Below are positions 46,757-54,671 of a stretch of 64,000 nt of DNA, in pieces (the stretch's first letter is position 1; every line of letters begins with the position of its first letter). Made by a program: the position numbers and the translations under genes. Under the pieces are notes generated by a model that was not told where the DNA came from, made no database searches, and was given only the letters and a program-made list of their open reading frames with translations. Source of the stretch: an uncultured Eubacteriales bacterium (GTDB lineage: Bacteria > Bacillota > Clostridia > Oscillospirales > Oscillospiraceae); assembly GCA_900313925.1 (NCBI GenBank), contig OMTF01000005.1, positions 1 to 64,000 on the forward strand, in the 5' to 3' direction.

Positions 46757-46848
46757 TGGCGGAGAAGGAGGGATTCGAACCCTCGAAGAGCTTTTGACCC
46801 TTACACGATTTCCAATCGTGCGCGCTCGACCAACTACGCGACTTCTCC
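46757..46848 (-). tRNA. tRNA-Ser (anticodon GGA)
   Basis: 92 bases including CCA. The acceptor stem is GGAGAAG/CTTCTCC. The anticodon stem CACGA/TCGTG encloses TTGGAAA, giving anticodon GGA. The long variable arm and T loop TTCGAAT are class II features of serine tRNAs. Confidence 0.95.
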
Positions 46849-47128
46849 CGATAGTATACCGAATCTGTTATTATTCAATTAGCCGTGCTATTATAAAATA
46901 GAAGATAATAAAAGTCAACCGGTACAGCCGCAAGACTTGTTATAGATGAAAAGGGCAAATTAATTCTTTTAATATACACTCTTTTCATCCTATACGGATT
47001 TTGCTGTTTCATTCCAAAGATATTGGTTGCTTATCTTATTTGCGGCAGTTACGCACAATGTACATGCAACTAGCATTTTTTATCATTCCTGCCGTTTTTA
47101 GAAAATATGCCGACGGGGGTGTATTCTG

Positions 47129-48331
47129 TTGAATTTCAGAAAAACCTATTATCGCGGTTATCAGTCCGCAGTAAATTTCAGGCCTTCCTTTTTCAGAGCT
47201 AAAAAGCCTGAGCTTATATACGGAAATGGAGCTATTGAGCAACTCCCTAATGTGATTCGCTCATGTAATCTTGCCAAAGTTATTATTGTCTGTAGCCCAA
47301 CTGTCGGCCGCCTGTATCTCCCCAATGTGATTAAAATATTGGTTAATCAAGGAATTAAATTTGAAGTATTTTCTGAAGTAGAATCCGACCCGAAGCCGAC
47401 AACACTGGATCGTATTTACCAGCGCTATGTAAAAAATGCATGCCAAGGTTTCGTTGCTCTTGGCGGTGGAACCGTCATTAATGCAACGAAAGCTGCTGCC
47501 GCACTGGTTGCTCATCCAACCATGAATTTTAGTATATTAGAGGGAAATTTCAAAACACTTCGCCCTGTTCCTCCAATAATTTCGATCCCCACAACTGGCG
47601 GAACCGGATATGAATGCCTTGATATTTCCTTAATATCAGAAGAAGATACTCATCAAAAAATAATGATAAGAAATCGAAATCTTATTTCTGCATATGCAAT
47701 ATTAGATCCGTCACTATCTTTGAGCTTACCGCCGGAATTAACTGCTGCTGCCGGTATGTATAGTCTTACTAGGTCTATTGAAGCTTATCTTAGTTGGATG
47801 GGGAATTCTTCAGAAGATCTCTTGCTAGAAGAAGAGTCCATTTGCGAAATCATCATAAATCTGGAACGTGCTTTTCACAACGGAAGTGATATTGAAGCCA
47901 GCCTCCAGTTGATGCTGGCTGCCTACAAGTCTGGTATTGCGTCGAACCCATCTGGCTTTGGAAATACGCAAGCGATCTCTTATGCCCTTGAATGCGTATA
48001 TGGTGCACCGCGTGGGCTGGCTTGCGCCATTGCACTTCCTTATGTTCTCATTGAATACGGAAGCGTTGTATGGAGAAAGCTCGCACACCTTGCAGAAATT
48101 ACTGGAATAAAATATTGCGGCTCTGATAATGAGCTTGCTACTGCTTTCATTAACAAGCTCTGGGATATTAGTCGAAATATTCATATCCCATCAGAGTATG
48201 AAAGTATTCAGGAGCGGGATTTTCCCAAATTGTCTCATCTGGCTTCGTCCGCAGTTAACCCACGTTGTCCCGTGCCTGTTGTATTTAGCAAAAGGCAGTT
48301 CGAACAGGTATTTCGGTCCATGATGAAATAG
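47129..48331 (+). CDS. Iron-containing alcohol dehydrogenase homologue lacking metal ligands
   Basis: 400 residues, full length for the group III (FucO/DhaT-like) family. The nucleotide-binding segment GGGTVINATKAAA and the IPTTGGTGYE loop are recognisable. The four metal ligands (Asp, His, His, His in FucO) are all changed: GVDALTH is GMYSLTR (Tyr211, Arg215), the third position is Gln281, and the PHG histidine is Arg295 (APRG). A metal-dependent dehydrogenase reaction is therefore unlikely. The frame is intact and has a good start (TTG with GGGGGTG 8 bases upstream), so it looks like a maintained non-canonical protein rather than a pseudogene. Confidence 0.75.
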   Translation: MNFRKTYYRGYQSAVNFRPSFFRAKKPELIYGNGAIEQLPNVIRSCNLAKVIIVCSPTVGRLYLPNVIKILVNQGIKFEVFSEVESDPKPTTLDRIYQRYVKNACQGFVALGGGTVINATKAAAALVAHPTMNFSILEGNFKTLRPVPPIISIPTTGGTGYECLDISLISEEDTHQKIMIRNRNLISAYAILDPSLSLSLPPELTAAAGMYSLTRSIEAYLSWMGNSSEDLLLEEESICEIIINLERAFHNGSDIEASLQLMLAAYKSGIASNPSGFGNTQAISYALECVYGAPRGLACAIALPYVLIEYGSVVWRKLAHLAEITGIKYCGSDNELATAFINKLWDISRNIHIPSEYESIQERDFPKLSHLASSAVNPRCPVPVVFSKRQFEQVFRSMMK

Positions 48332-48480
48332 CTATCTGTTTCGAAACTTATGTAGAATGGTTTATGGTTTTTTTCCTAATGTTTTTCAAGATTCAATGCT
48401 GATTGAGTTGCGAATGTGCAATTCCATTGGGACGTATTAGTACTGTAGGTACACTTATAACAGACCCTTCAAAATTGCGA

Positions 48481-48517
48481 TGGACCTGCTTTTCCGGTAG
48501 TTAGATACGCAGGTCCA
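48481..48517. terminator. Inverted repeat between convergent genes, probable terminator
   Basis: TGGACCTGC (48481-48489) pairs with GCAGGTCCA (48509-48517). It lies between the Fe-ADH homologue and uraA stops. There is no strong T run on either side. Confidence 0.5.
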
Positions 48518-48550
48518 TTCATATATATACAATATTCGCAGTTTAAAGAT

Positions 48551-50038
48551 TCAGTGCTTACTGTTCTTTTCCTCTGCTTGCTTTTTGCTTACATAGTCTT
48601 CGTCCGTGATTTTAACGGTCCCCATATTTTCAACGTGCCCAGTAAGGCCGTCTACATCGCCAGGATCTTCATCCTCAAGTTTTCCATTATTAACAACCAA
48701 ATTCGTAATGATTCCTATAATAAGGGAAACCGCAAGTGATGTAATGGAGAGCAAAGGTCCTCCTGTTACTGGGTTTTTCCCGATTTCTAGCGTCAGGCCT
48801 CCAATTCCGCATACAAGTATGGAAGAGACAACAAATAGGTTTTTGTTGTTTCCAAGGTCAACATTCTTTAGCATTTGCAAGCCACTCACAGCGATGAAAC
48901 CGTACAAGGCGACGCAGGCACCACCCATAACGCATTTGGGAATTGAATTAACAATGACAACAAACGGAGTGAAAAAGCTCAGAAGCATGCATCCAATTCC
49001 AGTGTAAATAATTGTAATTACGGAAGCATTCTTTGTTATGGCAACGCATCCAATTGATTCTCCGTATGTCGTGTTCGCTGCACCTCCAAAAAACGCACCT
49101 ACAATTGAGCCCAATCCGTCACCAGTCAAAGTCTTATCAAGTCCCGGATCTATGATTAAGTCACGGTTTATAATGGAGCCAAGATTTTTATGGTCTGCTA
49201 TGTGCTGTGCTAATTCTACAACCGCTATAGGTACATAAATAAGTGCAATATTTCCTATCGCTGCACCGTCTATAGGCAAATACTGTCCCTTAGTGTTAAT
49301 TGCTTTCATGAAGAAGAAACTCGGAACATCAAAGAATGATCTGAAGCTAACGGGAGAAAATTCATCAATAAATGGCTGGAAATTCATAATTTGAAGGCTT
49401 GCAATGCCTGAAGTGTTTCCGATAACAGTCAGAATTAGCGCTAAAATATATCCGACTCCAATTCCAATGATAAATGGTATCAACTTAACCGTTCGTGAGC
49501 CCTTGACAGATGCAACAACAATGGACAAAAACGTAATTATCCCTACAGCAATTGTTATAAGGCTGTACTCACTACCGCCATTTGAAGCCATCCATGTGGT
49601 AGCTGTGCCGGATAATGATAAGCCAATCAGCGTTACAATAGGCCCAATGATCACAGCTGGCATCAGCTTGTTCACCCAGCGCGAACCGACAGCTTTGATA
49701 ATAATCGCAATAATAATATATACGATACCTGCAAAACATACACCGATTAGTACTCCCCAGTAACCATAATTCTGCTGTATGCTTGCAGCATAGGCGCCAA
49801 GAAATGTAAATGAGCTACCCAGGAACGCCGGGCTTCTTTTCTGTGTGCAGATAATATACACAATGGTACCTATTCCTGCACCGAATAAAGCTGCTGCAGG
49901 GTCCGCCTCCAAGCCGTAGCTGGAGACTAGAATCGGAACAAGCAGTGTGGCTGCCATAATTGCGATCATCTGCTGTAGCGCAAAGATGATTGTCTGTTTT
50001 GTACTGGGCTTATCTGCTACATCATAGATTAATTGCAT
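48551..50038 (-). CDS. uraA: Uracil permease (NCS2 family)
   Basis: Nucleobase:cation symporter, 495 residues with about 12-14 hydrophobic segments. NCS2 signatures include FLGSSFTFLG (TM3 half-helix), PIAVVELAQHIADHKNLG with the substrate-contacting Glu, and GGAANTTYGESIG with the TM10 Glu. The C-terminal 50 residues are acidic and cytoplasmic. The gene lies downstream of upp on the same strand but has its own promoter and attenuator-like leader, consistent with pyrimidine control. Uracil is the likely substrate because of upp. Confidence 0.93.
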   Translation of the reverse strand: MQLIYDVADKPSTKQTIIFALQQMIAIMAATLLVPILVSSYGLEADPAAALFGAGIGTIVYIICTQKRSPAFLGSSFTFLGAYAASIQQNYGYWGVLIGVCFAGIVYIIIAIIIKAVGSRWVNKLMPAVIIGPIVTLIGLSLSGTATTWMASNGGSEYSLITIAVGIITFLSIVVASVKGSRTVKLIPFIIGIGVGYILALILTVIGNTSGIASLQIMNFQPFIDEFSPVSFRSFFDVPSFFFMKAINTKGQYLPIDGAAIGNIALIYVPIAVVELAQHIADHKNLGSIINRDLIIDPGLDKTLTGDGLGSIVGAFFGGAANTTYGESIGCVAITKNASVITIIYTGIGCMLLSFFTPFVVIVNSIPKCVMGGACVALYGFIAVSGLQMLKNVDLGNNKNLFVVSSILVCGIGGLTLEIGKNPVTGGPLLSITSLAVSLIIGIITNLVVNNGKLEDEDPGDVDGLTGHVENMGTVKITDEDYVSKKQAEEKNSKH

Positions 50039-50183
50039 GCCTTTTTCCCTTTCTTTTTCTCTATTGTTCTGGCTACAGGCGCATTCCCATCCGACAGCCT
50101 GTCTCCCTCAAGCTATCTGTGTGCAAAATTCATTACAGATGACTTTTTCGTAAGAAAGTTCAGCGAAGCTAGATTTCCGAATG

Positions 50184-50211
50184 AAAAAAGACCCCGCACT
50201 TTGGCAAGGTC
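50184..50211 (-). promoter_or_regulatory. Attenuator terminator in the uraA leader
   Basis: On the minus strand GACCTTGC pairs with GCGGGGTC (two G-U), followed by six Ts. Upstream in the same leader TTGGCAAG (50271-50278) is complementary to CTTGCCAA (50201-50208), which covers the terminator's 5' arm, so a mutually exclusive antiterminator can form. No PyrR-binding consensus is obvious. Confidence 0.7.
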
Positions 50212-50329
50212 CCTAAGGAAAGTATTGATGAAAATAATTTCGCCACAAAACTAACTTTTACCTTCTACATCTTGCCAACATCACAGTATTGGATTAAAGA
50301 AATCTAGACGAAATTTACACACTTGATAG

Positions 50330-50358
50330 ATTTTATAATAGAATGGTTTATACGTCAA
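50330..50358 (-). promoter_or_regulatory. Promoter of the uraA leader
   Basis: Minus-strand TTGACG (50353-50358), 17 bases, TAAAAT (50330-50335). It would give a leader of about 140 bases up to the attenuator. Confidence 0.65.
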
Positions 50359-50400
50359 TAATTATTTAGACTAGATATAGTGTCAATTTAAGACATGCCC

Positions 50401-50448
50401 GCTATTTGCCTACAACTTTTAGCGTTAAATAGCTAAGAATCTGTAGGC
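50401..50448 (-). repeat. Two interleaved 7-bp inverted repeats (pseudoknot-capable)
   Basis: GCTATTT (50401-50407) matches AAATAGC (50427-50433), and GCCTACA (50408-50414) matches TGTAGGC (50442-50448). The two stems interleave in the H-type pseudoknot arrangement, with no bases between their first arms. A shorter nested TTAGC/GCTAA hairpin is an alternative. It lies about 30 bases past the upp stop and about 40 bases before the uraA promoter. Confidence 0.6.
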
Positions 50449-50475
50449 AGAAGCTCTGCGATTCAAAGTTGCTGA

Positions 50476-51147
50476 TTATTTATTTTCGCATTTTTTCGGC
50501 TTATAACTGACTGTCCCGCATATTCTATCACCTGCGTCACCGGCAGCGGTAAGAATATATCCCTGCTCATTCAAAGGAGCCTCGGAGAACTTCGCGGAGT
50601 ATATTAATACGTCCGGGTGGTTTTCAAGGAGCAATTCTACTCCCTGCGCCGCAGAAAAAATACACATGATTTTTATTCTTTTGCACCCAACACTTTTTAT
50701 TAGATCTACTGCTGCCTTTGCGCTAACACCTGTTGCTAGCGCAGGATCAACGATTATTACTTCACCTTTGTCGGCATCCACCGGCAATTTAAAATAATAT
50801 TGCTTAGCTTCAAGTGTTTTCTCATCCCGATAAAGACCCACATGCCCAACTTTGCATGTAGGGGAAAGACTACGTAAGCCGTCCACCATTCCAAGGCCAG
50901 CGCGGAGAATTGGAACAATCGTGAACTCCTCAGCGAGTACTGGAGATGTAATTTTCTTCAAGGGAGCTTGTACCCTTATGTCCTTAAGCGGAAGATCTTT
51001 CAAGGCTTCATATCCCATTAGCATTGCGAGTTCATTTGTAAGTTCACAGAACTCTTTCGTTCCCGTGTTGATGTCACAAAGGTGCGTAACCTTATGCTGA
51101 ATTAATGGATGATTAAATATAACAAGGTTCGGATATTGATTATACAT
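50476..51147 (-). CDS. upp: Uracil phosphoribosyltransferase
   Basis: Salvages uracil to UMP with PRPP. 223 residues, slightly longer than the usual 208-210. VTHLCDINTGTKEF near the N-terminus, PILRAGLGMVDGL, and the PRPP loop VIIVDPALATGVSAKAAVD are present; the usual DPMLATGGS reads DPALATGVS. The ATG follows GGGAGAACC. It is functionally paired with the downstream uracil permease. Confidence 0.93.
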   Translation of the reverse strand: MYNQYPNLVIFNHPLIQHKVTHLCDINTGTKEFCELTNELAMLMGYEALKDLPLKDIRVQAPLKKITSPVLAEEFTIVPILRAGLGMVDGLRSLSPTCKVGHVGLYRDEKTLEAKQYYFKLPVDADKGEVIIVDPALATGVSAKAAVDLIKSVGCKRIKIMCIFSAAQGVELLLENHPDVLIYSAKFSEAPLNEQGYILTAAGDAGDRICGTVSYKPKKCENK

Positions 51148-51374
51148 GTCGGTTCTCCCAATGAATTTTTTATTTTATCCTATCATTGCGAAAAATCCAT
51201 TGCAAACAAATCTTCCAACCAATCAATCTTTTCTTTTTAAATAATCAAAGCGTATAATGGAAAAAGGCATGCGATTCGAAATGGATAATACTATAGAAAT
51301 ACTATTTCTTTCTCAGAAATGAATTGAACATCAAATGCCAATAAATTTTATAAATCGAGGTGTCAATCTGTACC

Positions 51375-51821
51375 ATGGCTGTAATCCTTGTCAGCGCCTG
51401 CCTAATTGGCTGCCCCTGCAGATATGACGGTGAGGCCTGCGAATGTGCTGTACTTAATGAGATAGCTAAAAGCAATACTCTCGTTCCTATCTGTCCCGAA
51501 CAACTGGGAGGACTTCCTACTCCACGCCTTCCTTCTGAGCGGTGGGGAGATAAAATTCTTATGAAAGACGGAACCGATGTTACCCTGCAATATAGGAGGG
51601 GTGCGGAAACAGCCCTAAAAATTGCCTTAACTTGCGGCGCCGATTTCGCTGTTTTGAAAGCCAAAAGCCCTTCCTGCGGGAAGGGGTCGATTTATGATGG
51701 CTCATTTTCAGGCACTCTTACAGCTGGTAATGGCGTAGCAGCGGAAAAACTAATGCACAATGGGATTTCTGTATTTTCCGAAAATGAGCTTCCCGAAATA
51801 ATCTCCTTATGCAGCCACTAG
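51375..51821 (+). CDS. DUF523 family protein
   Basis: About 148 residues from an ATG at 51375; GAGGTG lies 12 bases upstream, and a GTG at 51360 has no site. The family pattern is clear: VSACLIGCPCRYDG, VPICPEQLGGLPTPR and KSPSCGKGSIYDG, which hold five to six conserved cysteines that may bind metal. Function unknown in any organism I know of. It is convergent with the AmmeMemoRadiSam genes. Confidence 0.88.
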   Translation: MAVILVSACLIGCPCRYDGEACECAVLNEIAKSNTLVPICPEQLGGLPTPRLPSERWGDKILMKDGTDVTLQYRRGAETALKIALTCGADFAVLKAKSPSCGKGSIYDGSFSGTLTAGNGVAAEKLMHNGISVFSENELPEIISLCSH

Positions 51822-51911
51822 TTTTTCCATTTGTCTATTATTCTTCTATAAAACATGCACAATCAGGAAATTCAAATATTGCACCCGCGCGGAATGGGAT
51901 CGTTGCTTCTT

Positions 51912-52793
51912 TCAGCAGTTTCCACAGTACACCCAGTTCAGATACTTCCGCGCTATAGAAACCAGTTTGTATATTTTTGAAACCGGCGTAGAAGGAATAT
52001 CCAGCATCCGATAGTGCGGATAATAGCGGCTGATATGCAAGGGGATTTCCGCTCCCCTTCCTTCATGGAGCCCAGCAATCCAAGATGCAAGCCTTCGCAT
52101 TTCCTGTTCCGAATCGTTTTTTCCAGGAATAACCAATGTTGTTATCTCTACATGGCATTCCTGCGATGCTGCATTGATAAATTCCTTCACCATTGGCAAA
52201 TTTCCCATAAGTGTCCCGCTGTACCATGCCTCTGTAAACCCTTTAAGATCTATATTCATTGCATCGATATACGGGAGCACTTCTCTTAGAACTTGCAGCG
52301 TAAATGCTCCATTGGTGACAAGTACTGTTTTGAGCCCATGTTTTCTGCAAAGCTTTGCAGTGTCTCTAACATATTCATATCCAACTAGTGGTTCATTGTA
52401 TGTAAATGCAATTCCAATATTACCCATTTGCACTAAATTTTTAGCTTTTACAACCGCTTCTTCAGGAGAAATAGACTTCTGCGGGATCGAGAATGTTCTA
52501 TCAGATATTTTGATTTCTAAACCGCCGTTCTCAGAGTTCTTGGCACGTGAAATTTCAAAATTTTGGCAGAATGGGCAAAACAGATTGCAGCCGTAGCTTC
52601 CTAATGAAAAAATTTGACTTCCTGGAAAGAATCTTTTAAATGGCTTTTTTTCAATTGAATCTACGGCTTCTGAAGTTATAATTCCGTAATTTTGCGCCTC
52701 AATTTTTCCATTTCTGCACACACGTGCCCCGCAAACACCTGTTTGTCCTTCCTGAAGTTTGCAGTTACGGAAGCAAGCATCGCAACTTGGCAT
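51912..52793 (-). CDS. AmmeMemoRadiSam system radical SAM enzyme
   Basis: 293-residue radical SAM protein. The [4Fe-4S]/SAM motif is CNLFCPFCQN in LGSYGCNLFCPFCQNFEI. An additional N-terminal cysteine cluster (CDACFRNC and GVCGARVC) is typical of this subfamily, related to PflA-like activators. Its partner, the Memo-AMMECR1 fusion, starts just upstream (15-base gap), defining the AmmeMemoRadiSam gene set. The molecular product of the system is not established to my knowledge; the naming follows from the co-occurring families. Confidence 0.9.
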   Translation of the reverse strand: MPSCDACFRNCKLQEGQTGVCGARVCRNGKIEAQNYGIITSEAVDSIEKKPFKRFFPGSQIFSLGSYGCNLFCPFCQNFEISRAKNSENGGLEIKISDRTFSIPQKSISPEEAVVKAKNLVQMGNIGIAFTYNEPLVGYEYVRDTAKLCRKHGLKTVLVTNGAFTLQVLREVLPYIDAMNIDLKGFTEAWYSGTLMGNLPMVKEFINAASQECHVEITTLVIPGKNDSEQEMRRLASWIAGLHEGRGAEIPLHISRYYPHYRMLDIPSTPVSKIYKLVSIARKYLNWVYCGNC

Positions 52794-52808
52794 ATTTTAG
52801 CATCCTTT

Positions 52809-54197
52809 TCAATAATGTCTTGTAACCTTAAACCGCTTCAAGGAAACATCCCAGTCTAATGAAGAAATTCCAGCTTTCTGCTTCGCAATTGATACCTGCT
52901 GTTCCGGTGTTTCAACCCCCTCTAAGTCCGGAAGCAAAACGCCTCTTTTACTACCTTTTGACACTATTACACCGTATATATTCGGATCGAGTTCCTCTAA
53001 AGTACTAATGGATTCTGCCGGTTCAAGGACATCTACGCTAATCTCCAGCATCCCAAGCTCTTCCATGCGAACCGGCGGAAATCGCGGATCACGAACAGCA
53101 GCACTTACGGCGTTGTTTATTATTTCGTCTGCAATGCAATCGGTAATAGGTTCTATGGTACCTATACACCCTCTCAATTCCCCGTTTTCATGAAGGGAAA
53201 CGAAAACACCAAGTTTATTTTGCGTCAATTCCTTCGGAAGGTCGTCCGGTCGTTTTAAATATTCCCCGCAAAGCAGGTAATTAATAAGGGATTTTCGGGC
53301 AAGGTGTACATAGGTATCTTCCTTATGAATCCGTTCCATCAAAATTTTTTCCTTCTTCGCGGTCCAGTCTTTTAGAAAATGGCGCTCCGGATCTTCCCCT
53401 GTAACAAGATACGTGCCTACTCCGTAGCCAACACCGGTTACATCCTGATGGCTCAGCAATTTTGGCTCTACCTTTTTTCCATCCAGAGCGCCTGCCATCA
53501 TTACAAAGCTTCGATGCCCGCATTCGGCAGCTTTTTCGCAAAAATCATCAGAGAAATCTAACAGCTCTCCGAAATTTGCATTTTCCATTATATTTACAAT
53601 TCTGCGCTCATATTCCTGGCCCTCCTTACTTATGCCGTACGGGCCATTTTTTCTGAGTTTATGGGACAAATCCCCACTTGCAATATAAAATATCCGCTTA
53701 TTCAGTTTTTCTGCTGCTTTTTGAATGCATTCTCCAACCCTATAATGCATTGCCAATGGTAACCCAGAAAGTGATATCCGTACTACTTTAAATTGTGGAA
53801 ACGCCTCCTGTACAAAACGAATCGGGATTATCGTGGCATGATCCAAATGTTTGTCTTTTTGTCCGTCCGCCCCCAGAGGGAGCTGCTGCTTTTGTGCTTC
53901 TTCCAAGATTGCAAGGACAAACTGTGTATCATAATCCACATGCGCTTTAACCTGTCGCGCACCGTAATATGCCATATCCCCATCTGCACCGGCTCCAGGT
54001 GAAATGGAAAAGTAATTCCTATACATAACGATATGAGGGCTCGATATAACAATTGTTTCCGGTGCAAGTTTTTTTATAAACAACGCTGCTTCTCGATATG
54101 CTGCAGTTGTTTCTTCAATGCAGGCTTCCCGACCCAAGCCAATTTCCGGCAGAATCAGCGGTGGATGCGGAACAATGCAAGAACCGACGATAGGCAA
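52809..54197 (-). CDS. AmmeMemoRadiSam system protein B-A fusion (Memo + AMMECR1)
   Basis: About 462 residues. Residues 1-265 are a Memo-family domain (a class III dioxygenase-like fold: GSCIVPHPPLILPEIG, ASGDLSHKLRKNGPYG, ECGHRSFVMMAGAL) with histidines that could bind metal. From about 285 to the end is an AMMECR1 domain (LGVFVSLHENGELRGCIGTIEP, AVRDPRFPPVRMEEL, KRGVLLPDLEGVETPEQQ). Start: AGGAG lies 9 bases before a TTG at 54197, while an ATG at 54206 would abut the site, so TTG is preferred. The two domains are separate genes in many genomes. It lies upstream of the radical SAM gene. Confidence 0.88.
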   Translation of the reverse strand: MPIVGSCIVPHPPLILPEIGLGREACIEETTAAYREAALFIKKLAPETIVISSPHIVMYRNYFSISPGAGADGDMAYYGARQVKAHVDYDTQFVLAILEEAQKQQLPLGADGQKDKHLDHATIIPIRFVQEAFPQFKVVRISLSGLPLAMHYRVGECIQKAAEKLNKRIFYIASGDLSHKLRKNGPYGISKEGQEYERRIVNIMENANFGELLDFSDDFCEKAAECGHRSFVMMAGALDGKKVEPKLLSHQDVTGVGYGVGTYLVTGEDPERHFLKDWTAKKEKILMERIHKEDTYVHLARKSLINYLLCGEYLKRPDDLPKELTQNKLGVFVSLHENGELRGCIGTIEPITDCIADEIINNAVSAAVRDPRFPPVRMEELGMLEISVDVLEPAESISTLEELDPNIYGVIVSKGSKRGVLLPDLEGVETPEQQVSIAKQKAGISSLDWDVSLKRFKVTRHY

Positions 54198-54420
54198 GAA
54201 AATCATCTCCTAAAAATTACGCTAAACCTTATTTATCACGTTTTTCAAGTCTATTTTCCTGAATATTTTTCAATATGCAGCAAAATGTAGCCATTACCAC
54301 ATAATTAATCACACTACTATGATAAAAAATATACGGAACTTGAAGCATCGGAAACATTCTAGAGATTTATTGCGCGAGAATTGAAACTTAAATTGTAACT
54401 CAAGAAAGCATTGGAAAGAT

Positions 54421-54546
54421 ATGGACGGTGACTGCAGTATCTTCGTTTCGGCAGCCGGTATCTATATGGGAAAGGTGTTGACTGCTTTGTTTTTGGTTTT
54501 CGGAAATGCATCCGGAAAAATGGCTTGTGAAATGCTGAGCCGTTAG
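54421..54546 (+). CDS. Possible small hydrophobic peptide, 41 residues
   Basis: An ATG frame with GGAAAG just upstream (close spacing). The product begins MDGDCSIFVSAAGIYMGK and continues with a hydrophobic stretch (VLTALFLVFG). A hairpin with T tail follows about 60 bases later on the same strand, which could make this a transcription unit. No family recognised and no clear promoter; may be chance. Confidence 0.22.
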   Translation: MDGDCSIFVSAAGIYMGKVLTALFLVFGNASGKMACEMLSR

Positions 54547-54603
54547 TTACTCTATATTTTACTTGATACCAAACCTCTCTTTTTCACATTTCTCTTTCTT
54601 CAG

Positions 54604-54645
54604 AAGACCATACAGAAAATTTCTGTATGGTCTTTCTGCATTTTT
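54604..54645. terminator. Hairpin terminator between the small plus-strand frame and rho
   Basis: AAGACCATACAGAA (54604-54617) pairs perfectly with TTCTGTATGGTCTT (54621-54634); T-rich sequence follows on the plus strand. It lies about 40 bases past the rho stop and probably also terminates the rho transcript. Confidence 0.65.
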
Positions 54646-54671
54646 CGCGATACTCTACAAATCAGCATCTT

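Noticed and set aside
50212-50330. PyrR-binding loop in the uraA leader
   Set aside because: The AATCCAATAC segment resembles only the first few bases of the PyrR consensus; not enough to call.
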